A stretch of DNA of 64,000 bases from Bhargavaea changchunensis (GCF_042665595.1 NZ_JBHTCT010000038.1:124001-188000); one strand, 5' to 3'; counted from the first letter of the stretch, positions 34,388-43,315 are shown. Numbers and translations: made by a program. The notes: generated from the letters alone by a model not told the origin.

Positions 34388-35869
34388 TCAGCCTTCCGCT
34401 CCGTTTGTCTGGAATTCGCGGATCCGATCCTGGACTTCGTGGATATTCCGCATCTTGTTGTCCCAGCACTTCTGGCTGAGGTCCACCGGGTATTCCTCCG
34501 GGTTGAGCGAGCGCTTGTACTCATCCCACAGCAGTCCGAGCTGGCCACGGGCAAAGGCCACAATTTCCGGAAGCTGCGGGAGATCATAGACGATTTCCCC
34601 TTCACGGACAACATGTTGATGAAGGTTCACCGCTTCGAAGTTCGTCACGAACTTTGAAATGAATGTGTGGACCGGATGGAACATCTTGATGCGATCTTCC
34701 TCTTCCGGGTTCTCGTCCCACATCGTGATGTAATCGCCTTCCGCCTTGCCGTTTTCCCGGTCTATGATCCGGTAAACTTTCTTGAGGCCAGGCGTCGTCA
34801 CCTTTTCGGCAGTCGAGGAGATCTTGATGCGATCCTCCAGAACGCCTTCCTCGTTCTCGATTGCGACGAGCTTGTACACCGCACCGAGTGCAGGCTGGTC
34901 GTAAGCGGTGATCAGCTTTGTGCCGATGCCCCACTGGTCAACCTTCGCCCCCTGCATTTGCAGGTTCATGATGGTGTATTCATCGAGGTCATTCGAGACG
35001 ATGATCTTAACATCCTGGAAGCCTGCCTCGTCCAGCATGCGGCGGGATTCCTTCGACAGGTAGGCGATGTCGCCGCTGTCGAGGCGGATTCCGATAAAGT
35101 TGATCTTGTCGCCAAGTTCCTTGGCCACACGGATCGCTGTCGGGACCCCGATCTTGAGTGTGTCGTACGTATCCACGAGGAACACACAGTCCCTGTGCCT
35201 GCGTGCATATGCGTGAAACGCTTCATATTCGCTCTCGTAGGCCTGCACCATCGAATGGGCATGCGTCCCCGCGACAGGAATGCCGAACAGTTTCCCGGCG
35301 CGGACATTGCTCGTCGCCTCTACACCGCCGATCACGGCAGCACGGGCACCCCAGATCGCTGCGTCCATCTCCTGGGCACGGCGCGAGCCGAACTCCATGA
35401 CGACATCATTTTTTACGACCTGCTTGATGCGGCTCGCTTTTGTAGCGATCAGCGTCTGGTAGTTCACGATATTCAGCAGTGCGGTCTCGACCAGCTGGGC
35501 CTGGATCAGCGGTGCCTCAACACGGATGATCGGCTCATTGCCGAAAACAAGCTCCCCTTCGACCATCGAGTACACATCCCCCGTGAACCTCAGGTCTGCC
35601 AGATACGACAGGAAATCATCCTTGTAGCCGGCATTGTCCCGAAGATAGGCCAGATCGCTTTCCGTGAAGCGGAACCCCTTCAAGTATTCCAATACCCGTT
35701 CCAGCCCGGCAAACACCGCGTAACCGTTGCCGAACGGCAGCTTGCGGAAATACAGATCGAATATCGCCCGCCGCTCATGGACACCGTCCGCCCAGTACGT
35801 CTCGGCCATATTGATCTGATACAAGTCGGTATGGAGCATCAGACTGTCGTCTGCGTAATTCGTAGACAC
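34388..35869 (-). CDS. pncB: Nicotinate phosphoribosyltransferase
   Basis: 493 residues with the chosen start, the longer Gram-positive type. It converts nicotinate, PRPP and ATP to nicotinate mononucleotide. Visible motifs are SLMLHTDLYQINMAETY at the N-terminus, EFGSRRAQEMDAAIWGARAA, GTHAHSMVQAY, IGIRLDSGDIAYLSK and IIVSNDLDEYTI. Possible starts are a GTG, an ATG four codons later and a second GTG six codons later; I prefer the last because AGAAGGG lies 6 nt upstream, but this is uncertain. In operon with nadE. Confidence 0.92.
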   Translation of the reverse strand: MSTNYADDSLMLHTDLYQINMAETYWADGVHERRAIFDLYFRKLPFGNGYAVFAGLERVLEYLKGFRFTESDLAYLRDNAGYKDDFLSYLADLRFTGDVYSMVEGELVFGNEPIIRVEAPLIQAQLVETALLNIVNYQTLIATKASRIKQVVKNDVVMEFGSRRAQEMDAAIWGARAAVIGGVEATSNVRAGKLFGIPVAGTHAHSMVQAYESEYEAFHAYARRHRDCVFLVDTYDTLKIGVPTAIRVAKELGDKINFIGIRLDSGDIAYLSKESRRMLDEAGFQDVKIIVSNDLDEYTIMNLQMQGAKVDQWGIGTKLITAYDQPALGAVYKLVAIENEEGVLEDRIKISSTAEKVTTPGLKKVYRIIDRENGKAEGDYITMWDENPEEEDRIKMFHPVHTFISKFVTNFEAVNLHQHVVREGEIVYDLPQLPEIVAFARGQLGLLWDEYKRSLNPEEYPVDLSQKCWDNKMRNIHEVQDRIREFQTNGAEG

Positions 35870-36000
35870 AAGCATCCCTTCTTCCACGTTCAGAATTTAC
35901 ACTAACTATACATTAACATGAATATACCCTGCCACAACCCGGTGCAACCACGGGCGTTTTGTGGCATTTGACCGGTGATTTTAGGTAATGGCAAACAAAA

Positions 36001-36034
36001 TAAGAAGAGGAGCCTCCGTTGGTGAAGGCTCCGG
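36001..36034 (-). terminator. Terminator of the Cys-containing hypothetical gene
   Basis: Stem GGAGCCT / AGGCTCC with a TCTTCTTATTTT tail on the minus strand, 27 bp after the stop codon. Confidence 0.75.
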
Positions 36035-36058
36035 AACGTTCAGTACAGTTTTCCAGGG

Positions 36059-36652
36059 TTATGCACATTCAGGAAGAATGTGCACGATCAGATAGGTTGC
36101 GGTCACTTTTTCTTCTGTCTCAAACAGCCGTGCAAGGAATGCAAGTGAAATGGTGTTTCCGTTGCAGAAATCCGGGAGGACATCGCTGTTTTCGCAAAGC
36201 GTCTGGTTGACACATGTGGTGCCTGTCAGCGTGAACGGAAGCCGCACGGTTGCTTCACAGCCACCTGCCCCATCATTAAAGTGCGTATCAAGAGAAAAGG
36301 AGAGGTACCAATTGATGTGTCCGGTTGCCCTTACAGACGAATTCTCATATTTATCGGGCTGTGCGTCCGGGAATGTGTTGTTCGCAGCAACAGAGTTGAC
36401 CGTGCAACAGTTCAGGTGAAAGGCATCGTTCCGCACATTCGGGGAGAGCGGGAGGCTCTGCACAAGGGAGTTATTCGGCAATTCAAGTGTGGCCTGATCA
36501 AGGACGAAACGGTCCTGATTCATATCGTTGAACTGTTCCTGCAGGCTTTGCAGCACATTCATCTCCACATTATCTTCTATGGCACCGGCAATCACTTCAG
36601 ACAAGGGTCCGCGTATTTTGCTTGCTGCCGACTTTGTTTGACGTTGACACAT
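36059..36652 (-). CDS. Unrecognised secreted-or-structural-looking protein with eight cysteines
   Basis: 197 residues starting MCQRQTKSAASK; I do not recognise a family. There is no signal peptide. The first 50 residues look helical and polar (VIAGAIEDNVEMNVLQSLQEQ), the rest is rich in beta-type residues, Asn and Thr. Cysteines occur at the second residue, as a CC pair near the middle, in four spots in the second half and two residues from the C-terminus (ECA). GGAGGTGAG lies 4-5 nt before the ATG, a strong signal that the gene is real. Such Cys-rich, signal-less proteins in sporulating Bacillales are often spore surface proteins, but that is only a guess. Confidence 0.65.
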   Translation of the reverse strand: MCQRQTKSAASKIRGPLSEVIAGAIEDNVEMNVLQSLQEQFNDMNQDRFVLDQATLELPNNSLVQSLPLSPNVRNDAFHLNCCTVNSVAANNTFPDAQPDKYENSSVRATGHINWYLSFSLDTHFNDGAGGCEATVRLPFTLTGTTCVNQTLCENSDVLPDFCNGNTISLAFLARLFETEEKVTATYLIVHILPECA

Positions 36653-36779
36653 TTTTCTCACCTCCCTGCCCTTTTCTCACAAGGTCTTTCACCTTGCTCT
36701 ATCAATGTATTCGGATAGGGAGTCCCGGCTCGGGCAAATCTGCCGGTGGCCTGCAGTGTTATCGCCCGCTTTATGCATG

Positions 36780-36812
36780 CGAAAAGCCGCACGGCGTCAA
36801 TCGCCGTGCGGC
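36780..36812 (-). terminator. Terminator of the 59-residue hypothetical gene
   Basis: Perfect 11-bp stem GCCGCACGGCG / CGCCGTGCGGC followed by TTTTCG on the minus strand. Confidence 0.85.
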
Positions 36813-36852
36813 CCATGGGAGTTTCCCCTCTATTTCGGGAACCGGAATGGGT

Positions 36853-37032
36853 TTATTTCCTGTCCCGGTCCCGCTTGGTGCTTTGCTCAGCCTGCTCGAC
36901 CTGTCCCTCCGGACTCTGGTCGGGCTCGAGATCCGGCATTTCGTGGTTCGGCATGCCGGTAAAGTCGTTTTTGTCGTCCGATTGGAGTGCCTGTCCCTCC
37001 GCCTTGCCGGCGCGGTCCTTTTTTTCGTTCAT
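36853..37032 (-). CDS. Small highly charged hypothetical protein
   Basis: 59 residues beginning MNEKKDRAGKAEGQALQ. It is almost wholly hydrophilic, rich in Glu, Asp, Lys and Gln with no predicted membrane segment, and looks intrinsically disordered. GGAGCG lies 6 nt before the ATG and a strong terminator follows, which supports a real small gene; a longer frame reaching 37092 lacks a ribosome binding site. No family recognised. Small acidic proteins of this type are common in Bacillales without known roles. Confidence 0.6.
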   Translation of the reverse strand: MNEKKDRAGKAEGQALQSDDKNDFTGMPNHEMPDLEPDQSPEGQVEQAEQSTKRDRDRK

Positions 37033-37114
37033 GGAAATCGCTCCTTCCGCTGATCTCTCATTTTGAGTGTACCCGCAAGTGCATGAAGGCAATCAGACAT
37101 GAACCGTGCCATTA

Positions 37115-37144
37115 GAAAAGCCCACCCGGCAATGCCGGATGGGC
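37115..37144 (-). terminator. Terminator of the FMN reductase gene
   Basis: Stem GCCCATCCGGC / GCCGGGTGGGC with one G-T pair, followed by TTTTCT on the minus strand. Confidence 0.85.
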
Positions 37145-37150
37145 GTACGA

Positions 37151-37717
37151 TCAGTTTGCGGCTGCAGCCGCTTTTTCCTTCTCATAGAACTTGATGAAGT
37201 TGTCGACGACGATGTCGAGGAACGCGAGGGTCGCTTCATCGGTGAGATTGCCCGCATCGTCCAGTTTCTCATGGACTGCCCCGATGTACACTTCGTTCTG
37301 GGGCAGGATTGCCGGAGCGAGGTTCGGGTTCGACAGGATCTCACGCAGATGCTGCTGGGCACGGACAGAGCCGAGCGCCCCCATCGATGCACCGACGATG
37401 AATGTCGGCTTATTGTTCAGAACGAGTTCACCTCGGCTCATCCAGTCGATGGCATTTTTCAGCTGGCCAGGGATGGAGAAGTTGTATTCCGGTACGGCAA
37501 AGAGGACCGCGTCGGAATCAGCGACATCTTTCTTGAAGTCGAGAACGTCTTCAGACGGATTGTTTTCGGCATCTATCGAAAACGGTTCAAGGGCATTGAT
37601 GAAGACAGGTGTGATTTCCAATCGGTCCGCATAGCGGCTGCGCATGGACTCGACGACTTTCAGGTTATAGGACGTGGAGCTGGTGCTCCCGATGATTGCT
37701 TTGACTTTGATGGTCAT
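37151..37717 (-). CDS. NADPH-dependent FMN reductase-like flavoprotein
   Basis: 188 residues with a flavodoxin-like fold of the FMN_red family. The phosphate-binding loop is GSTSSTSYNLKVVESM (about residues 10-25); VPEYNFSIPGQLKNAIDWMSR carries the conserved PEYN motif that contacts the flavin; VGASMGALGSVRAQQHLR follows. Homologues reduce quinones, azo dyes or chromate with NAD(P)H; the true substrate cannot be told. The 414-bp gap between this gene and metI holds a promoter and a SAM riboswitch. Confidence 0.88.
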   Translation of the reverse strand: MTIKVKAIIGSTSSTSYNLKVVESMRSRYADRLEITPVFINALEPFSIDAENNPSEDVLDFKKDVADSDAVLFAVPEYNFSIPGQLKNAIDWMSRGELVLNNKPTFIVGASMGALGSVRAQQHLREILSNPNLAPAILPQNEVYIGAVHEKLDDAGNLTDEATLAFLDIVVDNFIKFYEKEKAAAAAN

Positions 37718-37868
37718 GGATGAAACACTCCTTCAGTATATCTGTATTACCGGAATTATGGTCTCCGGCTTATCCTCAGTTATCTTACACGATTCAATGT
37801 GTTTCATCCCTCTTCTTGCTCACAAGCACACGGGCAACACTTTCAATCTTTCTTTTTTCAAAAAGGGC

Positions 37869-37897
37869 TTGCCGCCTGACGCAAACGGTGATACAGT
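37869..37897 (+). promoter_or_regulatory. Promoter of the metI operon
   Basis: TTGCCG and TACAGT are separated by 17 bp, about 37 bp upstream of the first SAM riboswitch stem. Confidence 0.7.
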
Positions 37898-37933
37898 GAG
37901 AGCAATAAGATTTTTCAAACAATTGAATCAGCA

Positions 37934-38043
37934 ATTCTTATCCAGAGAGACGGAGGGACTGGCCCTGCGATGTCTCAGCAACCTGCCTTAAGGCAAAGGT
38001 GCTACTTCCAGCGGATCCTGACAAGGTTCCGGAAGATAAGAAG
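37934..38043 (+). promoter_or_regulatory. SAM-I riboswitch aptamer, metI operon
   Basis: P1 pairs ATTCTTATC with GATAAGAAG. Conserved S-box blocks follow: AGAGAGACGGAGGGACTGGC, the TGTCTCAGCAACC segment, the AAAGGTGCTA block and TTCCAG. The 3' side of P1 (ATAAGAAGA, 38036-38044) is an exact complement of TCTTCTTAT at 38068-38076 inside the terminator, so ligand-bound P1 and the antiterminator exclude each other. Confidence 0.95.
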
Positions 38044-38060
38044 ACCATCTGTGCATCCAC

Positions 38061-38096
38061 AGAGCCCTCTTCTTATTTGGAGGGCTCTTTTCTTTT
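38061..38096 (+). terminator. SAM-controlled terminator before metI
   Basis: Perfect 8-bp stem GAGCCCTC / GAGGGCTC followed by TTTTCTTTT, overlapping the antiterminator described for the aptamer. Confidence 0.92.
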
Positions 38097-38131
38097 CCCT
38101 CCCATCCCATCAACGAAAGGGTGCCCGCCTT

Positions 38132-39259
38132 ATGACCACAAGAAAAACCGCCACTCTCCTGGCACAGTTGGGTAACCGGACAGACCCCCTCACCGGGGCC
38201 GTGAATCCGCCGATCCACCTGTCCACCGCCTACGCGCATACCGGGCTCGGACAATCGACCGGCTTTGATTACTCCCGTACGAAGAATCCGACCCGAGCAA
38301 TTCTCGAAGAAGGGTTTGCCGAACTGGAAGCAGGCGATGCGGCATTTGCCTGCAGCTCCGGCATGGCTGCGATCGGTCTCGTGCTGTCCCTTTTCCGACC
38401 GGGAGAGGGCATCATCGCGCCGGAGGACCTTTACGGAGGGACTTACCGGCTCCTGGAACATTACCGGAAGCAGTACGGTGTCCCGGTCGATTATCTGACC
38501 TTCAGCGATCCAGATGAAGTCGAGCGTGCCATCACGGATACGACCAAAGCACTTTTCATCGAATCTCCCACAAACCCGCTGATGCAGGAAATCGATATTG
38601 AAGCGTACGGCGAAATCGCGAAAAGGCATGGCCTCCTGCTGATTGCCGACAACACGTTTTATACACCGATCCTCCAGCAGCCGATTACACTCGGTGTGGA
38701 TATCGTCATCCACAGCGCCACCAAATATATCGGCGGACACAATGATGTACTCGCGGGGCTCGTCGTGGCAAAAGGAAAAACCCTCTGCGAACAGCTTGCC
38801 GCCCAGCATAACGCGGAAGGTGCGGTTCTCTCGCCGTTCGACTCATGGCTCGTCATCCGGGGGCTGAAGACACTTCCGCTCCGCATGAAGCAGCACGAAG
38901 CAAATGCAAAGGAGATTGCCGCCTACCTCAAAACAGAACCTGCGGTGTCGCATGTCCTGTATCCCGGCAAGGGCGGGATGCTTTCGTTCCGCACCACGGA
39001 CCCCGGCATCGTCGCCCCGCTGCTGGAGGCACTGCAGCTGGTCGCATTCGCGGAAAGCCTCGGAGGTGTCGAAAGCTTTATCACCTACCCTTCCACGCAG
39101 ACCCACGCGGACATCCCGCTTGAAGAGCGGAATCGCCGCGGCATCGATCACACGCTCCTCCGGCTGTCTGTCGGGATCGAGGATGCAGAAGACCTGATTG
39201 ATGACCTGAAACAAGCCTTCCGGCTGGCTCTCGAAAAAGCAGGACAGCCATCCGTCTGA
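38132..39259 (+). CDS. metI: MetI-like cystathionine gamma-synthase / O-acetylhomoserine thiolyase
   Basis: 375 residues of the Cys/Met metabolism PLP enzyme family. Lys198 in HSATKYIGGHNDV is the PLP lysine; the YSRTKNPTR segment (48-56) and CSSGMAAI contact the cofactor phosphate; the C-terminal LRLSVGIEDAEDLIDDL is typical. It condenses an acylated homoserine with cysteine or sulfide on the way to methionine. The reading frame extends upstream into the riboswitch, so the ATG after the terminator is the start. SAM-I control agrees with B. subtilis metI. Confidence 0.9.
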   Translation: MTTRKTATLLAQLGNRTDPLTGAVNPPIHLSTAYAHTGLGQSTGFDYSRTKNPTRAILEEGFAELEAGDAAFACSSGMAAIGLVLSLFRPGEGIIAPEDLYGGTYRLLEHYRKQYGVPVDYLTFSDPDEVERAITDTTKALFIESPTNPLMQEIDIEAYGEIAKRHGLLLIADNTFYTPILQQPITLGVDIVIHSATKYIGGHNDVLAGLVVAKGKTLCEQLAAQHNAEGAVLSPFDSWLVIRGLKTLPLRMKQHEANAKEIAAYLKTEPAVSHVLYPGKGGMLSFRTTDPGIVAPLLEALQLVAFAESLGGVESFITYPSTQTHADIPLEERNRRGIDHTLLRLSVGIEDAEDLIDDLKQAFRLALEKAGQPSV

Positions 39260-39285
39260 CCAAAAAAACGAAAAGAGGTATCGCC

Positions 39286-40419
39286 ATGACCGCCAATCTA
39301 CCGGAAACAAAATCTGTCCGCACACCATTCAAGGCCGACCACGTAGGCAGCTTCCTGCGTCCCGAGCGCCTGAAAAAAGCCCGTGAACAGTTCAAGGAAG
39401 GTTCAATCACTCATGAAGAACTGACCCGTGTGGAAGATGAAGAAATTACAAAGCTCGTCAGTGCACAACTTGAAAACGGGCTCACCGCTGTCACGGACGG
39501 GGAATTCCGCCGGACCTGGTGGCATATGGACTTTCTTCTCGGTCTGGACGGCATCGAGTATACCGAAACCGGCGAAGGCATCCCGTTTAACGGCATCAAG
39601 ACGAAGGCCCACGGTTACAAAGTGACCGGCAGGATCGGCTATTCCGGTAATCATCCTTTCCTGGACCACTTCCGCAAACTCCAGGAAATCGCAGGCGAAG
39701 GCGTCAAAGTGAAATATACGATCCCGAGCCCGAACATGCTCTTTTTCCACAGCGGAATCGAAACCGGCCTTTATCAGAACGGCGAGGACTTCTATAAAGA
39801 CCTCATTCCGGCTTACCGTGCATTCATCAAAGACCTGTATGATGCCGGATGCCGCTACCTTCAGCTGGACGACACGGCATGGTCGCTGTTCTTTTCCGAA
39901 GAAAGCCGCGCGCTTGCACGCGCCTTCGGTTCCGACCCGGACCGGCTCGTCCACAAGTTTGCCGAAGCGATCAATGGAGCCATCGAAGGCCGTCCGGATG
40001 ACCTGCTGGTGACGATGCACATCTGCCGGGGGAATTTCCGTTCCTCCTATGCATCCAGCGGCAGCTACGAAGGCGCGTCCGAAGTGATCTTCAGCAAACT
40101 GAACGTCGATGGCCTTTTCCTCGAGTTCGATGACGAACGTTCAGGAGGATTCGAGCCGCTCCGCTTCGTCAACCGTCCGGACCTGACGATCGTGCTCGGC
40201 CTCGTCACTTCGAAGTTTCCCGAACTTGAAGACGAAGAGCAGGTGAAAGCCAGGATCCGCGAGGCGGCCACCTACGTGCCTCTTCAGCAGCTCGCCCTCA
40301 GCCCGCAGTGCGGATTCGCCTCGACTGAGGAAGGCAATATTCTTACCGAAGAAGAGCAATGGGCGAAAGTCCGCCATATCGCCAAGATTGCGGAAGAAGT
40401 CTGGGGACCGAAGGCCTGA
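39286..40419 (+). CDS. YxjG/YxjH-type methionine synthase-like methyltransferase, copy 1
   Basis: 377 residues related to the C-terminal catalytic domain of cobalamin-independent methionine synthase. Zinc ligands are expected at His245 and Cys247 (VTMHICRGN), Glu280 (LFLEFDDERSGGFEPL) and Cys342 (LSPQCGFAST). B. subtilis YxjG and YxjH are SAM-riboswitch-controlled methyl transfer proteins that work on homocysteine; the methyl donor is not certain. It is 26 bp downstream of metI in the same transcription unit and is followed by a close paralogue, so a tandem duplication has occurred. Confidence 0.9.
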   Translation: MTANLPETKSVRTPFKADHVGSFLRPERLKKAREQFKEGSITHEELTRVEDEEITKLVSAQLENGLTAVTDGEFRRTWWHMDFLLGLDGIEYTETGEGIPFNGIKTKAHGYKVTGRIGYSGNHPFLDHFRKLQEIAGEGVKVKYTIPSPNMLFFHSGIETGLYQNGEDFYKDLIPAYRAFIKDLYDAGCRYLQLDDTAWSLFFSEESRALARAFGSDPDRLVHKFAEAINGAIEGRPDDLLVTMHICRGNFRSSYASSGSYEGASEVIFSKLNVDGLFLEFDDERSGGFEPLRFVNRPDLTIVLGLVTSKFPELEDEEQVKARIREAATYVPLQQLALSPQCGFASTEEGNILTEEEQWAKVRHIAKIAEEVWGPKA

Positions 40420-40460
40420 CCCACCCGACCGGGAATAACAAATAGAAAGAAGGAATCATG

Positions 40461-41600
40461 ATGACAACATCCATCAACGAACAGAAAAAAATCCGCGCTC
40501 CATTCCGTGCCGACCATGTCGGCAGCTTCCTCCGCCCTGCGGCTCTAAAGGAAGCCCGTACAAAGTTCCAGCAGGGAGAGATCACCCTCGATGAGCTGAC
40601 GCGTGTCGAAGACGAAGAGATCCGCCGGCTCGTCAAAGCCCAGAAAGCGAACGGCCTCCGAGGCGTCACGGACGGGGAATTCCGCCGAAGCTGGTGGCAT
40701 CTGGACTTTCTCGCAGGACTTGACGGCATCGAATTTCACGAGACGCCGAACGGCACCCGGAAATTCAATGGCGTAAACGTTCGTCCGGTCGGTGTCAAAG
40801 TGACCGGAAAGATCGGCTACAGCGGCGATCACCCGTTTATCGGCCACTTCAAGAAACTGAAGGAAATTGCCGGTGAAGATACAACCGTGAAGTTCACGAT
40901 TCCAAGTCCGAACCTTGTCTTCGGCCGCGCAGCACTCGATACTGACGTCTACGAAAAGAAAGAAGATGTCTTTCGGGACGTGATTCCTGCTTATCACGCG
41001 CTGATCCGTGATCTGTACAGTGCAGGCTGCCGCTATCTTCAGATCGACGACACAGCCTGGACGTCTTTCTTCACGGAAGAAGAACGCGACCGGCTGAGGG
41101 CGGAAGGTTCCGACCCTGACCAGCTGATCCATCAGTTCGCCGATGCCATCAATGGGGCCATCGCGGATCGCCCAGACGACCTGCTGGTCACGATGCATAT
41201 CTGCCGAGGCAACTTCCGTTCGACGTTCTTCACAAGCGGAAGCTATGAGGATGCGGGCAAGATCATCTTTGGAGGCCTGGACGTGGACGGTCTGTTCCTC
41301 GAGTTTGACGATGAGCGTTCCGGAGGATTCGAACCGCTTCGCCATGTCAATCGCCCGGACCTCACCGTTGTTCTCGGACTGGTCACGTCCAAGCGTCCGG
41401 AACTGGAAGACGAAGAAGCCATCAAGGCCCGCATCCGGGAAGCGTCCGAATATCTGCCGCTTGAGCAGCTTGCGCTCAGCCCCCAGTGCGGGTTCGCATC
41501 GACGGAAGAAGGCAATAACCTGACGGAAGACGAGCAATGGGCGAAAATCCGCCATGTCGTGAAAATTGCGGAAGACGTCTGGGGCAAAGACAACAACTGA
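40461..41600 (+). CDS. YxjG/YxjH-type methionine synthase-like methyltransferase, copy 2
   Basis: 379 residues; closely similar along its whole length to the gene before it (FRADHVGSFLRP, TDGEFRRSWWH, MHICRGNFRS, EFDDERSGGFEPLR, LSPQCGFASTEEGN are shared). The zinc ligands are kept (His and Cys of MHICRG, Glu of LEFDDER, Cys of SPQCGF). The two differ most around residues 90-115 and 155-170, which could change the methyl donor. AAGAAGG precedes two adjacent ATGs; I chose the second for spacing. Third gene of the metI transcription unit; a new SAM riboswitch follows. Confidence 0.9.
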   Translation: MTTSINEQKKIRAPFRADHVGSFLRPAALKEARTKFQQGEITLDELTRVEDEEIRRLVKAQKANGLRGVTDGEFRRSWWHLDFLAGLDGIEFHETPNGTRKFNGVNVRPVGVKVTGKIGYSGDHPFIGHFKKLKEIAGEDTTVKFTIPSPNLVFGRAALDTDVYEKKEDVFRDVIPAYHALIRDLYSAGCRYLQIDDTAWTSFFTEEERDRLRAEGSDPDQLIHQFADAINGAIADRPDDLLVTMHICRGNFRSTFFTSGSYEDAGKIIFGGLDVDGLFLEFDDERSGGFEPLRHVNRPDLTVVLGLVTSKRPELEDEEAIKARIREASEYLPLEQLALSPQCGFASTEEGNNLTEDEQWAKIRHVVKIAEDVWGKDNN

Positions 41601-41635
41601 TCGTTCGCTGAACATAGGCACCACCAATAGATGAC

Positions 41636-41750
41636 ACTCTTATGAAGAGCGGCTGAGGGACCGGCCCGTTGAAGCCCGGCAACCGTGCGGAGAAACCACT
41701 CCGGGCAAGGTGCCAATTCCGGAGGCATGATTTCGCCTGAACATGAGAGC
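41636..41750 (+). promoter_or_regulatory. SAM-I riboswitch aptamer, MFS transporter gene
   Basis: P1 pairs CTCTTATG with CATGAGAG. S-box blocks: AAGAGCGGCTGAGGGACCGG, TTGAAGCCCGGCAACC, GCAAGGTGCCAATTCC. It lies in the gap between the second methyltransferase gene and the transporter. No strong promoter was seen between, so it may act on read-through as well as on its own start. Confidence 0.93.
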
Positions 41751-41763
41751 GATGGGAATGAGG

Positions 41764-41787
41764 AGCCCCGCGCTTTGCGGGGCTTTT
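41764..41787 (+). terminator. SAM-controlled terminator before the MFS gene
   Basis: Perfect 7-bp stem GCCCCGC / GCGGGGC with a GCTTT-type loop and TTTT, about 40 bp before the start codon. Confidence 0.9.
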
Positions 41788-41828
41788 GCCATTTGCTCCA
41801 ACCCAATTAAATGGACGGAGTGAGCGAC

Positions 41829-43283
41829 ATGATCAAATCTGGAAACTGGAAGCAGTACCATACCATCTGGACCATGCTGTTTCTCGGATGGTTCGTTTCG
41901 TATATCGACCGGACGGCCACCGGCCCGCTCATCACCTACATGATCGAGCACGAGGTCGCCTTTTTTGCCGGCGTGGACAATCCCCATGCGATCGGCGGCC
42001 TGATCGGCAGCCTGTTCTTTGCGGGATTCATGCTGATGCAGTTCCCCGGCGGATATCTCGGTGACCGGTTCGGCTACCGCGCCATCATCGTCCTGAGTAT
42101 TTTCTGGGCCGGCATTGCGACGCTGCTCACAGGCATCGCGGGCGGGCTCATCACCTTCATCCTCCTGCGTGTGCTGCTCGGACTTGGGGAAGGCGTCTTT
42201 TATTCCAATGACCGTTCCTACATCTCCTTCCACTCCCCGCCAAACAAAATCGGGCTGGGAATGGGAGTTGCGCTCACCGGGGTCTCGGTCGGATTGACCG
42301 TTGCGACACTCGGGGTCCCGCTTCTGCTCAGCTGGGCGGAACCTCATTTTGGCGAACATGCATGGCGGGTCCCGTTTTTCGTCCTCGGGGGCATCACGCT
42401 ATTATCAGCAGTGCTGATCACGATTTACCTTAAACCGAAGCAGCTTCCCGCCAACCTGGATCCTCACTCACCAGCCGTCAAGGCGGAATACCGCAAAGCG
42501 CTCCCCCCTCTATTCGGCTATAGCGCTATTTTCCTGGCAATCGTGATGGGCATTTACCTGCTCGCCACCAATTTTGGGGTCTCCGATGTCGGCATCGCCG
42601 TTCTCCTGACCGCACTCTGCCCGATCCTGATCGTGTACGTCTACCGGCGCCGGAAAGATGAAATCGGACCCATACTGAAAAACCGGAACCTGCTCCTCAT
42701 GTACGTGTTCTTTATCCCAGTCATGTGGCACCTCTGGTTCTACGGGTTCTGGGCGGTATCAATTGTCAGGGACTTCGGAGGTAACGCCCTCGTCACCGCT
42801 GCGCTGATTGCATCATTTAACGGACTGGCCGGCATCATCGGTTTCCCGCTGGGTGGCATGATTTCGGACCGGGCAGCATCCCGGCCGAATGGCCGCCGGA
42901 ATGTGCTTGCGGTTCAGACCGGCATTGTCGCAGTCCTGACGTTTGCCTTCGCCGGATATGTGATGGCCGGTTACAGCAACCCGGTTGTCCTATCCCTGCT
43001 GCTGTTCACTTCAGGGCTCTTCTTCTTTGCTCTCCAGCCTGTGGCCCACGCACTTGCATCGGAACATGCGCCGGAAGCACAGCGCGGCTCCATGTTCGGC
43101 ATGCTGAACCTGGTCGCCGAAATTGGCGCGATCCTTTCGCCTGTTGTTTCCGGAGCTCTCCGGGATGCTTCGGGGAACTGGGGCGTCCCGCTTCTTTTGG
43201 ACGGCACCCTGTTGGCAGCCGCTTTCCTGTGTGCCATTGCGGTGACGGCCAAGAGCCGGAAAGCCGTCCCGTCGGCGGCCTGA
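41829..43283 (+). CDS. MFS transporter under SAM riboswitch control
   Basis: 484 residues, about 12 membrane helices. It resembles the anion:cation symporter branch of the major facilitator family: WFVSYIDRTATGPLITYM in helix 1, the motif-A-like GGYLGDRFGYRAI after helix 2, and LGLGEGVFYSNDRSYI in helix 4. The substrate is not obvious. SAM control implies a sulfur compound or methionine precursor, for example an organic sulfonate or methionine derivative; this is an inference from regulation only. GGAG 8 nt before the internal ATG decided the start over an ATG six codons earlier. Confidence 0.85.
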   Translation: MIKSGNWKQYHTIWTMLFLGWFVSYIDRTATGPLITYMIEHEVAFFAGVDNPHAIGGLIGSLFFAGFMLMQFPGGYLGDRFGYRAIIVLSIFWAGIATLLTGIAGGLITFILLRVLLGLGEGVFYSNDRSYISFHSPPNKIGLGMGVALTGVSVGLTVATLGVPLLLSWAEPHFGEHAWRVPFFVLGGITLLSAVLITIYLKPKQLPANLDPHSPAVKAEYRKALPPLFGYSAIFLAIVMGIYLLATNFGVSDVGIAVLLTALCPILIVYVYRRRKDEIGPILKNRNLLLMYVFFIPVMWHLWFYGFWAVSIVRDFGGNALVTAALIASFNGLAGIIGFPLGGMISDRAASRPNGRRNVLAVQTGIVAVLTFAFAGYVMAGYSNPVVLSLLLFTSGLFFFALQPVAHALASEHAPEAQRGSMFGMLNLVAEIGAILSPVVSGALRDASGNWGVPLLLDGTLLAAAFLCAIAVTAKSRKAVPSAA

Positions 43284-43315
43284 CCTTAGCCAAAGCACTT
43301 ACTCTACAATACCTA

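Noticed and set aside
37970..38131. 54-codon N-terminal extension of metI
   Set aside because: It would run through the SAM riboswitch and terminator; the ATG after them fits homologues.
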